This document shows, piece by piece, positions 12,330 through 23,901 of a DNA stretch of 64,000 nucleotides. Under the pieces are notes generated by a model. It searched no databases. It had not been told where the DNA came from and worked only from the letters and a program-made list of their open reading frames with translations. Location: positions 324,735,700-324,799,699 of the forward strand of contig OW240913.1 in NCBI GenBank assembly GCA_933207985.1, given 5' to 3'. How positions within the stretch are numbered: position 1 is the stretch's first letter; each line of letters begins with the position of its first letter. The position numbers and the translations under genes were made by a program. This stretch comes from Pelobates cultripes. Lineage: Eukaryota > Chordata > Amphibia > Anura > Pelobatidae.

Positions 12330-12800
12330 AAGTCTAGAAGAATATCTCCAAGGGCCATATCTCTGTAGGGAGTGTGAGTGAGTATCTTTCTTGGTTTTTC
12401 AGATTGGAGATCTAGAAAACCAAAATTCAAAAATGAGACCGACTTTCAATCTTGGAAAGAGTTTACTGCTCATTGAGCAGAGTTTAGCGGGCACACTTAG
12501 TTGTATGATAGGAGATAAACCAGTTGAGAAACCAGGAGATATAGGGGTGTCAGACGTAACAGCTGGGGGAGGGAACAGGAAGGGTGAGGCTTGTACTGTT
12601 GTTGTGCAGCCCAAAATATTTGACTAGTTGAGTGAAGATGATGGGACATCCTTTCAGGAGTAGTTGTGCTGGAGCTCCTCTAGCACGTATAGGATCCAGA
12701 AAACATAAAAGGCTAGAGAGGTTCTACTGATAGATGACTCTAATATCATGAGAACACACAGATAATCTGCAGCTCTTATTACCTTGATCATAATGCTCTC
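12330..12800 (+). pseudogene. Possible CR1-type ORF1 relic
   Basis: One frame reads GPYLCRECE near 12355, a CxxC motif of the sort found in CR1 ORF1 proteins. After a 78-codon open stretch (12391-12627) with no clear identity comes VLLIDDSNIMRTHR near 12722-12765. That resembles the block I motif VVGDSIIKR of the SGNH-like ORF1 at 16.3 kb, with GDS changed to DDS. Several stops intervene. The assignment rests on two short motifs in the right order, so it is tentative. Confidence 0.35.
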
Positions 12801-12849
12801 AACTGGGCATGGACGTAGGAAGCAGGGAGAAGGGGTCCACTCAAATCAA

Positions 12850-15229
12850 CGGAAATTTAGTGAGGGGAGTGAAAGGGGTAAAATTCTCCTAGTCATGATG
12901 ATTTAACTTTTTAAATTAAGAATCTCCATGGATTATGACAAACCCAAGTTCTCACTTTTACACAACAGAGGTTTTTCGAACCACTGAAATGGTCCTCCAA
13001 ATGGTAAACTTACCAGCCAAAGTCAAGAAAAACGTCTGCACTGACTCCTATGTTACGCTCTGGCTTTCAGATCAAATGCAAAGCTTCTAAGGAGATAGAG
13101 AGGTTAACTCTAAATGGGGATTCTCAGCACTGGTAGAAGGATAAATCTAACACAAGACACAAATAGCTTTTTATGCTTAATTGATTATCCTAGAGTGTTC
13201 TCTAGTGACAGGAAACTTTAACCTCGTAGAATTTACTGCTCTCTGTATTTAACATGCAACATGTGTCTAAGCATATTTATCTGATTGTATATTACCAATG
13301 TAAGATCCTAGTTGTTAAAACCTATACGACAGTTTAAAAAAAAAAAAAAACAACGTTCTTGTATTTTAAATCATATATATTGATGCATAGAGCTATTGAG
13401 GATAAAATATTATTGTAGAACATTAATCGCAGCATCAGTGATTGTTGTTCCACAGACACATTAGATTTACAATGAAAAACAGCCAGCATTGTTAAAGGTT
13501 ATTATTTCGATATGATCCTTGATAAATCCATCTATACAAAAATCTCCGTAGACATTGACATTTCAATCCTAAACAGTGGTCAGACGGTATGTTGTACCAG
13601 GGGTTTATAAACGAACAGCAGCTATCCAGATGGTCTGTGTCTTTCTCTTAGAGGGATAAAATCTTACATGTGCAGACCCTATTATTTTTAATAGACATAA
13701 ACATAAAGTACAAGATTTTTCTAAATCAATTCAGAGTATATACATATGGGTTACATATGTGAGCACTGCTTTTGGTGTGATTGCATTGGACCAGAACTAC
13801 AAAAATCTGTCATTATGTACTTATAAAAAATATGTAACCTCCCAATGCTTAATTTGTTGTTATCAATTGCAAATAATGAGTTAAAAAATATATAATTTAC
13901 CCTTTTGAATATATAGTAAATTTACTTTTTTTATATGCAAGTTAAATATTAGTAAACCCTGGCATTTTGAAAATAAATGACATTAGCTTCCTGCTTTATG
14001 TTTTACTTATGAATATATCACAAAAGCTATAGTACTTTAAAATATTCAAATCCTCACGATCTACAATGAGATTAATACATTCTATCTCTCCCTATTTCTA
14101 GCAATCTGGATAAGGGAACTATTTAAGAATGATTCAAAATAATTAAATAACGTTAACCACAAGTTCTAAAAAATATATATATTTACCATATATTGTTATC
14201 GTTTCATATGTGCCAAATATACCAATTTCCTTTTTTATGGTCAGAACACAGCGTGGCTTTAGAATAACGGCATACATGCAAAAAGTGTTCTGACTTAAAA
14301 GCATAAACATATTTATAAAAATAAAACTACAGAAATGTTCAGCACTAGAAAATATAAGATGCCCTCCATAATTATGTATTTACATATTTTTTTTATTGAT
14401 AATGGTTACCACACTTCCACTTTAAACCTGTGTTCTGGGAGCTTTTCAAAATAGCTTATGGAAAAATGGAAATATAATTTTAGATTACATAACTAACTAT
14501 ATATATATTACATGTGCTGTATGCATATTAGATACAGTAAAAGATATATGAGCCTCACGCATCATTACCTGTCATGCCTAGAAAAGTCATTGGTTGTCAC
14601 TCATAAGGAAACCCAAACTTTCAACATGTTACTCATTAACTTGAAAACCAGACTCCAGGGAATTAAAATAGGAAATGCAATGGCACTGTCATTTAATTTA
14701 TTTTATTTTGTGTTGTTGCCTTTGACACATGGAAGGAAATGCAATATGTTTTCTTAAGGAAGTGTAAATTTCTTCACTTCATCCATTTAAATCTTCATCC
14801 TGAAGCTTTTGTACTGGAACAAGAAATGTTGGTAACCTCAAGTCCTCATAATGTTTCCCTTTAGAGAATGGCTTTAGAAAACAAACTGGGTATTTAGTTT
14901 AAATAGGAAATCTTTAGCATCGATTTAGGAATGGGATTTCATAAGGAGCAACCATTTGTTTTCATAGTACCTTTACCATATTTAATGAAACACAATATGC
15001 TTTTGGAATTAGTGACTACAGAAAAAAAGGAAAGACGTTAAAAATAAAGTTACTGACCTCACAAAATAGAAATACAACAGTTTTTCCATGTCGTTTTATA
15101 CTGAATCTCTAGTTACATGGTATCAACTGCCTCCTTTGTCTTTCTCCTGCAAATTTGCAAGGTCGAGGTCAGATTCATATTCAAGTCCATCCTTTAGAAG
15201 AATGTATATTGAACATCAATACACTATAC
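12850..15229. other. No gene seen; AT-rich unassigned sequence
   Basis: No coding homology, terminal repeats or RNA genes recognised. Contains a poly-A run at 13335-13350 and small AT-rich simple runs. A single 81-codon open frame at 14512-14757 has no recognisable features. Confidence 0.5.
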
Positions 15230-16004
15230 CAGGGGTAGGCAACCTTTGAGCAGCACTGTTCCGAAATAGGATTGTGATGTCCCGTAGTGTGCCGGTCTTT
15301 TTAAACGTTTTTATTGAGGTGTGTATTTTGCCGTATTCTGCTAGTGTTTTTTATACTGTAGTTGCTTTCTAAATTGTGTATGTTCATGAGTAGTTTGTGG
15401 TATCATGTATGATACCTATAAATGTGGGCTGTGCATGAGGGCTGCTTGTAGAATTTTGTGTGTAGGTGGATATGTCGCATAGTGTGTTTGGTAGTGTGTG
15501 TATGTGTGGGGCTGTTTGGGGTATTGCATATGAGAGGCTGCATGTGGGGTTGTGTGCATGTATGTGGATTGTCAGTGGTGTTGAGTTTGTGCGGATTGTG
15601 TGTTGTGTTTTTGTGTGGGCTGTTTGTATTATTTGTATGAGGGAAGGGTTATTCTGCATTTCTGTGTATATCTAGCAGTGTGGGTGGCTTCCCTGGGTTC
15701 CAGTGAGGACCAGGCTGGCCAGCTACAGGTCAAGGACAGGAGCTGCAACAGCAGCTGTGGGCTGCTCTACTCCAGTGTGGATTCCCATTCACAAAGTGCT
15801 GGAATAAAGTGATCTGACATCACTTCCTCTATGTGCTGCAATGCTTAAATTGAGTATTGCCCTTTACCACCTTTTCGTATTAGCAGATATCTAAAGTTTC
15901 CCTGGGACTTCTGATAGTCTGTTTGACGCTAGCAGCCTTGAGTGCCGTGCAAAGACACCTGGAGTGCTGAGCATGGCACACATGCCATAGGTTGCCTACC
16001 CCTA
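15230..16004. mobile_element. hAT-type MITE with GT-rich interior
   Basis: The left end caggggtaggcaaccttt is mirrored by ggttgcctacccct at the right end, about 15 bp of terminal inverted repeat beginning CAGGGG, typical of hAT elements. The final base is A rather than G at the right. I see no convincing 8-bp duplication. The interior has a GTGTG-rich stretch at 15450-15640 whose open frames on both strands (rich in Cys, Val and Gly, or His and Thr) are low-complexity artefacts. Confidence 0.7.
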
Positions 16005-16309
16005 CAGCCTTGCAATTCATCTGTATTGTTTACTGATTGCCGAAATACCATTTTAACCCCACCCCTAGCTTAAAAGCAACAATGAAAGCTAGGCACGATA
16101 TAAGCAAATTTTAACCATGACATAAAGCTTCATATTTGCTTAACTCGCTTTATTGAAACCTCCTAGCAGCAAACAAAAAGTTCAGATGTAAAGAAACAAT
16201 CATTAGCTCCGGAGTAGCTGCACTGGAGGAAGCTGGTCCTTCTAACAGCCTAGGGAACAACCACTCTATTACGGGTGGGACTGAGAATGTAATAAAGGCT
16301 AGGTAGGCT

Positions 16310-16807
16310 GTGGTGGTAGGGGACTCTATTATTAAAAGAGTAAATAGGGTAATCTGCCACTCGGATTGTCTCAGTCGGATAATTTTCTGTCTCCTGAGTG
16401 CTCGGATCTATCATGTTGCTGACATAGTGGATGGATTATTGGCAGGGACTAGGGATGACCCAGCTGTCATGGTCCATATTGGTGACAAAGCCAGAGGAGA
16501 ATGAAGTTACCAAAGAATTTGTTCAGGAAATTAGGAATTAAACTGAAGAAAAGGACCTCCAAGTTAGTATTTTTTAGGAATATTACTTGTGACCAATGCT
16601 ACAGTAGAAAAGCAGTGGGAGATTATGGAGGTTACTGCGTGGTTAAAGTCATGTTGTAGGAAGGAGGGTTTTGGCTTTTTAGTGTACTGGGCTGATTTTG
16701 TGCTCGGGTATAATCTTAATAGCTGTGATGGATTGCTCCTAAACAGAAGAAGGTCTGCTTTGCTGGGGGACAGGATGGCTAGAAGGTTGGAGGAGATTTT
16801 AAACTAG
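16310..16807 (+). pseudogene. CR1 ORF1 relic with SGNH/GDSL-esterase-like domain
   Basis: The frame starts VVGDSIIKRVNRVI, the block I nucleophile motif (GDS, serine kept) of the SGNH hydrolase-like domain found in ORF1 of CR1-clade elements. It continues through SARIYHVADIVDGLL and VMVHIGDK, where the block III Asn region is lost, then breaks near 16502. It resumes at 16589 with EKQWEIMEVTAWLKSCCRKEGFGFL, DGLLLNRRRSALLGDRMARRLEEILN, the expected C-terminal end, though the catalytic DGxHx position now reads DGLLL. Function in the living element is thought to be RNA/membrane related; this copy is dead. Confidence 0.75.
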
Positions 16808-17531
16808 TGGTGGAGGGACACAAAAATCTACAAAATGGAGATAGGACAAAAAAGGACATGGGTTTTAGCTCAGTACAAGGGGGCTATAGAAAGGATGTTT
16901 GTCTGGATCTGGTTATGACAAATAAAGTTGATCTTTTGACAAATATTCAAGTAGAGAAGTAATTGGGAAACAGTGATCACAATATGGTGTCTTTTGAAAT
17001 AAACTCAAAAAAGCAAATGCTTATGTGGTATACTAAAACATAATTTTAAAAAGGCCAATTTCAATAAGATTAGGGCCAATATACTGACTGGTATAAACTC
17101 ATTAGTGATAAAAACATTGAGGATAAATGGAATATCTTCAAACAAATATTAGAGAGGTACACATTGAAACCAATGTAGCTTAGTGGGAAGGTAAACCAAG
17201 AAATGAAAACTAAGGAAAGGGGATTTAAAGCATTTAAATCAGATAAATCAGAGGCATCCTAAATAAATATAAGTCAATAATACAGGCAAAAAGATGATTA
17301 GATGGGCTAAATTAGAAAATGTGAAAGTGTGAAAGCCAAAGAAGCAATACCAACATCAATTTGTTTTGAGTGCATACATTATAAAAAAAAATTTAAAAAA
17401 TTAAAATAAATGAAACTGTGGGTACACTGAAATCAGAGATGGGTGCTTGAAGGTTTGAAGGGTTATTAATGGATAATATTCAGGATTTCATTGAGAAGAA
17501 CATGGTTATTAGCTAAAATAAGCATGGTTTT

Positions 17532-17918
17532 ATGAAACATAGGTTATGTCAACCTAACTTAATTGTATTCCACGAAGAAGAAAGAAGTATAGATCAGGTT
17601 GTTGCAGTGGGTGTGATCTATTTGGATTTTGCTAAAGCATTCAATATGGTTCCTCATCATAGGTTAGTGTTCAAACTTAAAGAAAATGGTCTAGCTGGAA
17701 GTTCATTTTCTTGGGTAGAACATTGGCTTAAAGACAGAGTACAAAGAGTTGTCATTAATGGTACATTTTCAAACTGTGCAAAAGTGGTAAGTGGTGTACC
17801 TCAGGGTTCTGTTCTGGGAACACTTCTATTTAACATATTTATAAATTATCTTGAAATAGGCATTAAAAGTCATGTTTCAGTGTTTGCACATTATACAAAA
17901 CACTGTAAAGTAATATAA
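17532..17918 (+). pseudogene. CR1 reverse transcriptase fragment, catalytic box lost
   Basis: A 128-codon open stretch covers RT fingers and palm: FHEEERSIDQ, GVIYLDFAKAFNMVPHHRL (motif A), LKDRVQRVVINGTFS, SGVPQGSVLGTLLF (motif B). The motif C box, FADDT in relatives, reads FAHYT, so both catalytic aspartates are gone. A stop follows at 17918 and the homologous frame continues in pieces to about 18590. Comparison with the younger copy at 19908 shows which changes are decay. Confidence 0.8.
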
Positions 17919-18744
17919 TGTGAGCAGGATATTACTTCACTGCTAGGGATTTAGGTAAATTAAGGGACTGGGCACTCAAATGGCAGATGAAATTTAATGT
18001 AAATAAATGCAAAGTTATGCACTTTGGGGTAAAGAATGCACAAGCAACTTAATGAATTAGGGGTAACAACAAATGAGAAGGATTTTGGAATTATTACAGA
18101 CAATAAACTAGGCAACAATATGCAATGTCAATCTGCAGTTGCTAAGGCCAGTAAGGTATTGTCATGGTTAAACATTGGCTTTATTTCTCGGGATAAAAAT
18201 ATAATTTTGACTCTTTATATGGCAAGACCATACCTTGAACATGCTGATCATGTTGTGCAAGTTAGGCACTAGTTCAAAAGAAGGATATTATGGCAGTAGA
18301 AAAGGTACAAAGATGGACTACAAAATGAATGAAAGGAGTTGAACATTTTAGTTATGAAGAAAGATTAACAAATTTAAATTGTTTAGTTTAGAAAAAGCTG
18401 CCTCAAAGGGGATATGATAGCATTTTACAAATACATTTGGGGGCCTATACCAACCATTGTCTGGAAACCTATTCATGAACAGGACTATACACAGGACACA
18501 AGGTCACACATTTAGTTTGGAAGAAAGGAACATTAGCCTAAGGCAAAGGAGGGATTTTAGTTAGAACAGTAAGGATGGAGAAACTATAAAGAGGAGAGAA
18601 AGAAAATTCATACACCACTGTGATAAATACATATAAAAAATATTATATCGATATCATAACCAATGACATTTTTATATGTCATTATATGCTGCGTTCGGTG
18701 TGTCAGTCCTTCCATTGCCAATACTGCAGGATGATAGCAATTAT

Positions 18745-19740
18745 TATATTATTATTATTTTTTTAATAAAGGGCTAACATATTCTACAGCACTTTACATT
18801 AATACACTGGGAATATAGAAGAAGAAGAGAATGCTGGATAAGATGCATGTGTTTAGTTAAAAAGTATGAAAGTAGTGTGTTGAGGCAATGTAAAGTGAAA
18901 GGTGGGAAAGAAATGAGCAGAATGTGGAAACATAGGTGTGGGGGATATGAAAACTGTTGTGTTGTTAGAAGTTATCCAGGCAGACAGTAGGCTATTTTTA
19001 TAAAGTAGGGAGTTTTAGTGATTTTTTTTAAGGACTGGAGGCTAGGCCATTCCACAGAAAAGGTGTGACCCTGGAGAAGTCTTGTATGCAGGAATTAGTA
19101 GAAGTGGGTCAAACATAGCACGGGAGAAAAGTTAAGGGAACCAGAACGGGTAGAAACATAGAAACATAGAAACATAGAATGTGACGGCAGATAAGAACCA
19201 TTCGGCCCATCTAGTCTGCCCAATTTTCTAAATACTTTTATTAGTCCCTGGCCTTATCTTATAGTTAGGATAGCCTTATGCCTATCCCACGCATGCTTAA
19301 ACTCCTTTACTGTGTTAACCTCTACCACTTCAGCTGGAAGGCTATTCCATGCATCCACTACCCTCTCAGTAAAGTAATACTTCCTGATATTATTTTTAAA
19401 CCTTTGTCCCTCTAATTTAAGACTATGTCCTCTTGTTGTGGTAGTTTTTTTTCTTTTAAATATAGTCTGTGGGTATGTTTGTGAATTAGAGAGGAAATGT
19501 AACAAGGGGTACAGTTGTTAATGGCTTTGTGAGTCAATGTCACTAGTTTGAATTTGATCCTGAACGATATGGGAAGTCAATGTAAAGACTGGGTAGAGGG
19601 CTGAGGTGTGAGAGGAGCAGTAGGTGAGGTAGAGAAGCATTCATAAGAGATTGGAGTAGGGCTCTGTGGTGTTGGGGAATGGTAATGAGATGCAAGTTGC
19701 AATAATAGAGAAATAGAATTATGATATACCACCTTGAGAC
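18745..19740 (-). mobile_element. Degenerate retroposon relic, interrupted by a CR1 tail
   Basis: Read on the plus strand it starts with an ATT-rich run and acatattctacagcac, the complement of the structure-like 3' tails seen on L2-type elements here (compare 28.44 and 49.35 kb). It continues with gtgaccctggagaagtc and similar text on both sides of a CR1 insertion. The flanks 18745-19153 and 19480-19740 look like one old minus-strand element. Clade not determined; L2-like is my guess from the tail. Confidence 0.45.
19154..19480 (-). mobile_element. CR1 3' end, 5'-truncated, minus strand
   Basis: On the minus strand the frame reads TTTTRGHSLKLEGQRFKNN, YFTERVVDAWNSLPAEVVE and TVKEFKHAWDRHKAILTIR, the last part of the CR1 ORF2 protein. 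A 3' UTR with the tcttatctgccgtcacatt tail and three ttctatg units follows, ending at 19154. It is almost the same as the 27285-27607 copy, so the two belong to one subfamily. It interrupts an older relic. Confidence 0.85.
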
Positions 19741-19869
19741 ATGAAAATTAATTCAAATTTTTCTTTATCAAGAGTTTAGTTAGGTATCCCCAATAGTGAG
19801 AAATCCCAGTTCTGCTTGATTAAAGGTTCATTATTGTCCTCAGAGCACTTCCTAAGAAAGACGCGTTCT

Positions 19870-21213
19870 ACGAAGAAGTAAGTAGAAGTATAGATCAGGG
19901 TGTTGCCGTGGATGTGATCTATTTGGATTTTGCCAAGGCATTTGATACAGTTCCACACAATAGATTAGTGTTCAAACTCAAGGAAATTGGTCTAGATGAA
20001 AATGCTTGTTCTTGGGTAGAACATTGGCTTAAAAACAGAGTACAAAGAGTTGTCATTAATGGTAAATTTTCAAGCTGGACAGAGGTGGCAAGTGGTGTCC
20101 CTCATGGGTCTGTTCTGGGACCCCTTCTATTTAGCATGTTTATAAATGATCTTGAAGACCGCATTGAAAGTCATGTTTCAGTGTTTGCAGATGACACCAA
20201 ACTTTGTAAAACAATACAATGTGAGCAAGATATTACTTTGCTGCAGAGGGATTTAGATAGACTGGGGGACTGGGCACTCAAATGGCAGATGAAATTTAAT
20301 GTTGAAAAATGCAAAGTTATGCACTTCGGCGTAAAGAATACACAAGCAACGTATACCCTTAATGGAAGCGAATTAGGGATAACAACACATGAAAAGGACT
20401 TGGGAATTGTTATAGACAACAAACTATGCAACAATGTGCAATGTCAATCAGCAGTGGCCAAGGCCAGTAAGGTATTGTCATGCATGAAAAAGGGCATTCA
20501 TTCTCGGGACAAGAATATAATTTTGCCTCTTTATAAATCACTGGTAAGACCCCATATTGAATATGCTGTGCAATTTTGGGCACCTGTTCTAAAGAAGGAT
20601 ATTATGGCACTAGAAAAAGTGCAGAGGCGGGCTACAAAATTAATAAAAGGAATGGAACATATCGGCTATGAAGAAAGGTTAACAAATTTAAACCTATTTA
20701 GTTTAGAAAAACGTCGCCTGAGAGGGGATATGATAACATTATACAAATATATTCGGGGCCAATACAAACCATTGTGTGGAAATCTATTCACAAACCGGAC
20801 TTTACATAGGACACGAGGCCATGCGTTTAGACTGGAAGAAAGAAGATTTCGTCTAAGGCAAAGGAAAGGTTTTTTTACTGTAAGAACAATCAGGATGTGG
20901 AATTATCTGCCTGAAGAAGTGGTTTTATCAGAGTCCATACAGATGTTCAAACGGCTACTAGATGCATACTTGCAAGAACAGAATATTCAAGGATATAATC
21001 TTTCAATGTAGGGTAATAACTGCTTGATCCAAGGATAAATCTGACTGCCATTCTGGGGTCAAGAAGGAATTTTTTTCCTAGCTTGTTGCAAAATTGTGCT
21101 TCAAACTGGGTTTTTTTGCCTTCTTTTGGATCAACAGCAAAAAACAAATGTGAGGTAGGCTGAACTTGATGGACGCAAGTCTCTTTTCAGCTATGTAACT
21201 ATGTAACTATGTA
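19870..21213 (+). mobile_element. CR1 non-LTR retrotransposon, 5'-truncated, young
   Basis: The element begins just before RT motif A, runs through an open C-terminal half (19908-21011) and a 200-bp 3' UTR, and ends in three copies of ctatgtaa at 21190-21213. Such short 3' microsatellite tails instead of poly-A are a CR1 hallmark. The sequence before 19870 does not match the related copy at 17.5 kb, consistent with truncation during insertion. Confidence 0.9.
19908..21011 (+). CDS. CR1 ORF2 C-terminal half (reverse transcriptase palm and thumb), partial
   Basis: A 367-codon open frame with no internal stop. Residues 4-13 IYLDFAKAFD are motif A (Asp 7 catalytic), 62-74 SGVPHGSVLGPLL motif B, 93-97 FADDT motif C (Asp 95, Asp 96 kept), 108-150 the LQRDLDRLGDWALKWQMKFNVEKCKVM thumb region, then LVRPHIEYAVQFWAP, LEKVQRRATKLIKG and LFSLEKRRLRGDMI, a typical CR1 C-terminus. 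The motif B Gln is His at residue 66 (GVPHG for GVPQG), which could impair activity. The frame starts where the element is truncated, so the first Met is not a real start. It lacks endonuclease and ORF1 and cannot be autonomous. Confidence 0.85.
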   Translation: MDVIYLDFAKAFDTVPHNRLVFKLKEIGLDENACSWVEHWLKNRVQRVVINGKFSSWTEVASGVPHGSVLGPLLFSMFINDLEDRIESHVSVFADDTKLCKTIQCEQDITLLQRDLDRLGDWALKWQMKFNVEKCKVMHFGVKNTQATYTLNGSELGITTHEKDLGIVIDNKLCNNVQCQSAVAKASKVLSCMKKGIHSRDKNIILPLYKSLVRPHIEYAVQFWAPVLKKDIMALEKVQRRATKLIKGMEHIGYEERLTNLNLFSLEKRRLRGDMITLYKYIRGQYKPLCGNLFTNRTLHRTRGHAFRLEERRFRLRQRKGFFTVRTIRMWNYLPEEVVLSESIQMFKRLLDAYLQEQNIQGYNLSM

Positions 21214-22370
21214 ACAAGACCACCCACCAGAACGTTAAAGGAAAACTGTGAATTTTTGAAACATCAGCTAGTAGGAAGCACTGTGCCACTAGTATATGCT
21301 TGTAAGTGTATTGCTTTCATTAACATCTTATTTGCACCCTGGTAACAACCAAAGAGTAGTAGAAAGTGTTCCTCCTTCTACTGTTCTTTTATAGACATGA
21401 CTATAATAACTTTAAGCTAAAACTCTGGCCATATAAGAACACATATGAAGAACCTCGACCCTCAAACTCTTATTATACACCCACATTCCAGACTTCTCAT
21501 GGTACAACATAGCAATTTACCATCTGTTCTTTTTAACCCATTAGACATCCATACCTAATATGAAAATGAACATAGAATGCTGTTAAAATTTTATAAAAAC
21601 AAGTTCCACCCATTGTAACTGAATATTCTGTGGCTTCCTCTTACCTCTTACCGGAGCAGAATCATAAAACCGCATTATGGCTCACACCATGTAAACACAT
21701 TGTTTGTCTTCATGGGGTTCCTTCTATGTCTGGACTTTGACATCATTCACTATAAGTCATCTATTGTTTCTCTAAAAATTATATTTTTAGAGGAAAACAA
21801 ACATGGTTGTTGTACACTACAACATCTGGAAATGTTGATACCAAACTCGTTGAGCTCATTGATGTTTTATAATAAGTATAACAGACATAATTTTTGGGAA
21901 CCTGAGTAGGAACTTAAGATAGTTACTGCACGCAATAAATTTCATCAGAAGACTCAAGAGGTATATTCTCCCTGAAAAGTACAAAAACATTTACGCACAA
22001 ACAAAACAATATTTCCATCCAATTCACAATGTTATAAATACTGCAATAATCGCAAACTCAGCATGCAAACATGCCAAAAAAATAAGGAATACAAAAAATG
22101 GAGTTGTATACATGAAGGGGTTCAGTCAGTAGAAGCAGTGCCATAACAAAGTGGTAAGTGCTCCTTGCATAAAAATTACACTGCTGATTAACATTTTGAG
22201 ATAATGAGATCCAGAACCCCCAGTGATCTTCTAGAAGAATGAGTAATCTTGACTGCAGCTCTTTGAACACTCTGTTGTACTTCAGTGAGAACAAGGACAT
22301 CATTTCCATGTAGAGAGCAAACAAACTAAAACAGCCTTTGCGTGTGCCCCCACTCATATATCAAGCTGCA
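21214..22370. other. No gene seen
   Basis: AT-rich sequence after the CR1 tail with no recognisable protein, terminal repeat or RNA gene on either strand. Confidence 0.5.
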
Positions 22371-22382
22371 TTTAGCTCATTG

Positions 22383-22430
22383 TGTGTCATTACAGAGAGA
22401 ACCTAAACCATTTGCATATCAGACTGATCC
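22383..22430 (+). repeat. Octamer-containing repeat, copy 1
   Basis: The block tgtgtcattaca ... ctaaaccatttgcatatca occurs here and again at 22699-22746 in the same orientation. Each copy contains ATTTGCAT, the POU-factor octamer (22410-22417 here). It looks like a short dispersed repeat; regulatory meaning is not shown. Confidence 0.6.
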
Positions 22431-22698
22431 TACCCCAAAAGACGGCATAGTTTTAAAATGCTGGCTGTCTGCCTCTACAGGAGAGATACAGCAACCCAGA
22501 CAATCGTTTCAGCTTTTTAAGGCCTCCTTAGTCAGGTATAGCTGATTCACCTTTAGGTGCAGGGGATAACCCTTTAACCCTATGGAGAACACAAACACTA
22601 AAACAGGGCTCAAGAGAATACTAAGAACTGAAAACAACTTAATAGCTTGCCCTTCAGCGGGTCCCTGCCCAGTTCTCAAACTGGTTTTAACTTATCTT

Positions 22699-22746
22699 GT
22701 GTCATTACACAGAGAATCTAAACCATTTGCATATCAAACTGCTCCC
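22699..22746 (+). repeat. Octamer-containing repeat, copy 2
   Basis: Direct copy of the block at 22383-22430 with only a few differences over 48 bp; ATTTGCAT lies at 22725-22732. Confidence 0.6.
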
Positions 22747-22799
22747 ATACAAGACGGCGGTCCAGATCCAAAATACGGAATCTCCATTCCTGTAACTGC

Positions 22800-23895
22800 T
22801 GTGTGCATCTGCTGTATGTAATACAGTGTTGAGCACTCAGTAGTATGCCGCAGTGAAGATTACTTTGTTATAGTGGTGCATCTTTCCTTTTTCCCTTGTA
22901 GACCACAATGAATAAAAGTGGTTATGGTATTAACACATCCTTAACTGCCCCCCTTTTAACAGCGAGAAAACACTAAAAATGGAAACACAAAATTTTAGAA
23001 CCAAAATAACTTTTTTCTACAAGTCTGCTTTTAAAAACCAACACGAAAGAGTTCTGTTAAACTATTATACAAGTATAAAAAAATGGCAAAATGTGTTTTC
23101 TTTTCCCCCTCTAAATCTTCCCATCACTCAATTCCGTACACTTTGGTATAACAGTTTTGTAATCTGAATGTGTGAAAGTAGTAAATAGTTTATAGAGTTA
23201 GAATAATTTAATTATTTAAACAAGCTGTATTATCCAGATTTTGACATTTCTGCATAACAAGGAAAGTGCTTTTGAAAAGCCTTATACAGAGATATTACTT
23301 TTCTCCTGTCAAATACTCAACATTCCGTAGCTCTCATTTAATGTCACTTCCTTTCCAGTAGAACTGATGCTTGACTTTCCCAAAGCTGATATTAATATGA
23401 CGGACGATTGTAACGTGCTTACTTTCATGGCAGTCTGTAAGGAAGTCACGTGGCATTAATTGGTCTCCAGTGATCAGAAGGTCTCCATTTACAGTGTTGT
23501 TTTTACTCAAATATCTGCCTATGAGGTGGAAATGCAAAGGAAATAGCAGTGATTGTCTTGAATAGTATTTTAGGAGGACCTGTTTTAGTAATGAATTATT
23601 ATGTCTTTGTACTTAGATGAACACATGTGGTAGCTTGTGGGGATAGAGAGGTCATGACTGTGTGTATGATTTTTCCACAACCATTCATTTCAACCTTTTT
23701 ACACCTACGGAGAGATGAAGTGAGACATAAAGACACAATTGCTATACATATACATTATATGTATCAAAATACATATGTATCATTCGAGATGTAAATCTGC
23801 ACATTTTATACTTTACAAAAGTATTTTCAGTTCTTCAGCTATATAATTTACAGTAACACATAGTTTAATTGTGGCAAAGAAATTGAATATTGAAT
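22800..23895. other. No gene seen
   Basis: AT-rich sequence with no recognised protein or element ends. A 67-codon minus-strand frame (23334-23537) has no known features. Confidence 0.5.
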
Positions 23896-23901
23896 TGGGC
23901 A

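Larger units (their letters stand above)
16200..18600 (+). mobile_element. CR1 non-LTR retrotransposon, old and internally deleted
   Basis: Order along the plus strand: ORF1 SGNH-like domain (16310-16807), the last part of the AP endonuclease (GNSDHNMVSFEI at 16967-17003), linker, then RT from FMKHRLCQPNLIVFHEE (near 17530) through motif A YLDFAKAF and motif B GVPQGSVLG, then thumb and C-terminal remnants to about 18600. Most of the endonuclease is missing between about 16860 and 16900, so an internal deletion joined ORF1 to late ORF2. It shares its family with the copy at 19.9-21.2 kb, judged by long near-identical stretches, but is far more decayed. Confidence 0.88.

Noticed and set aside
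15384..15675. Overlapping frames on both strands in the hAT MITE
   Set aside because: GT-rich low complexity inside a non-autonomous element.
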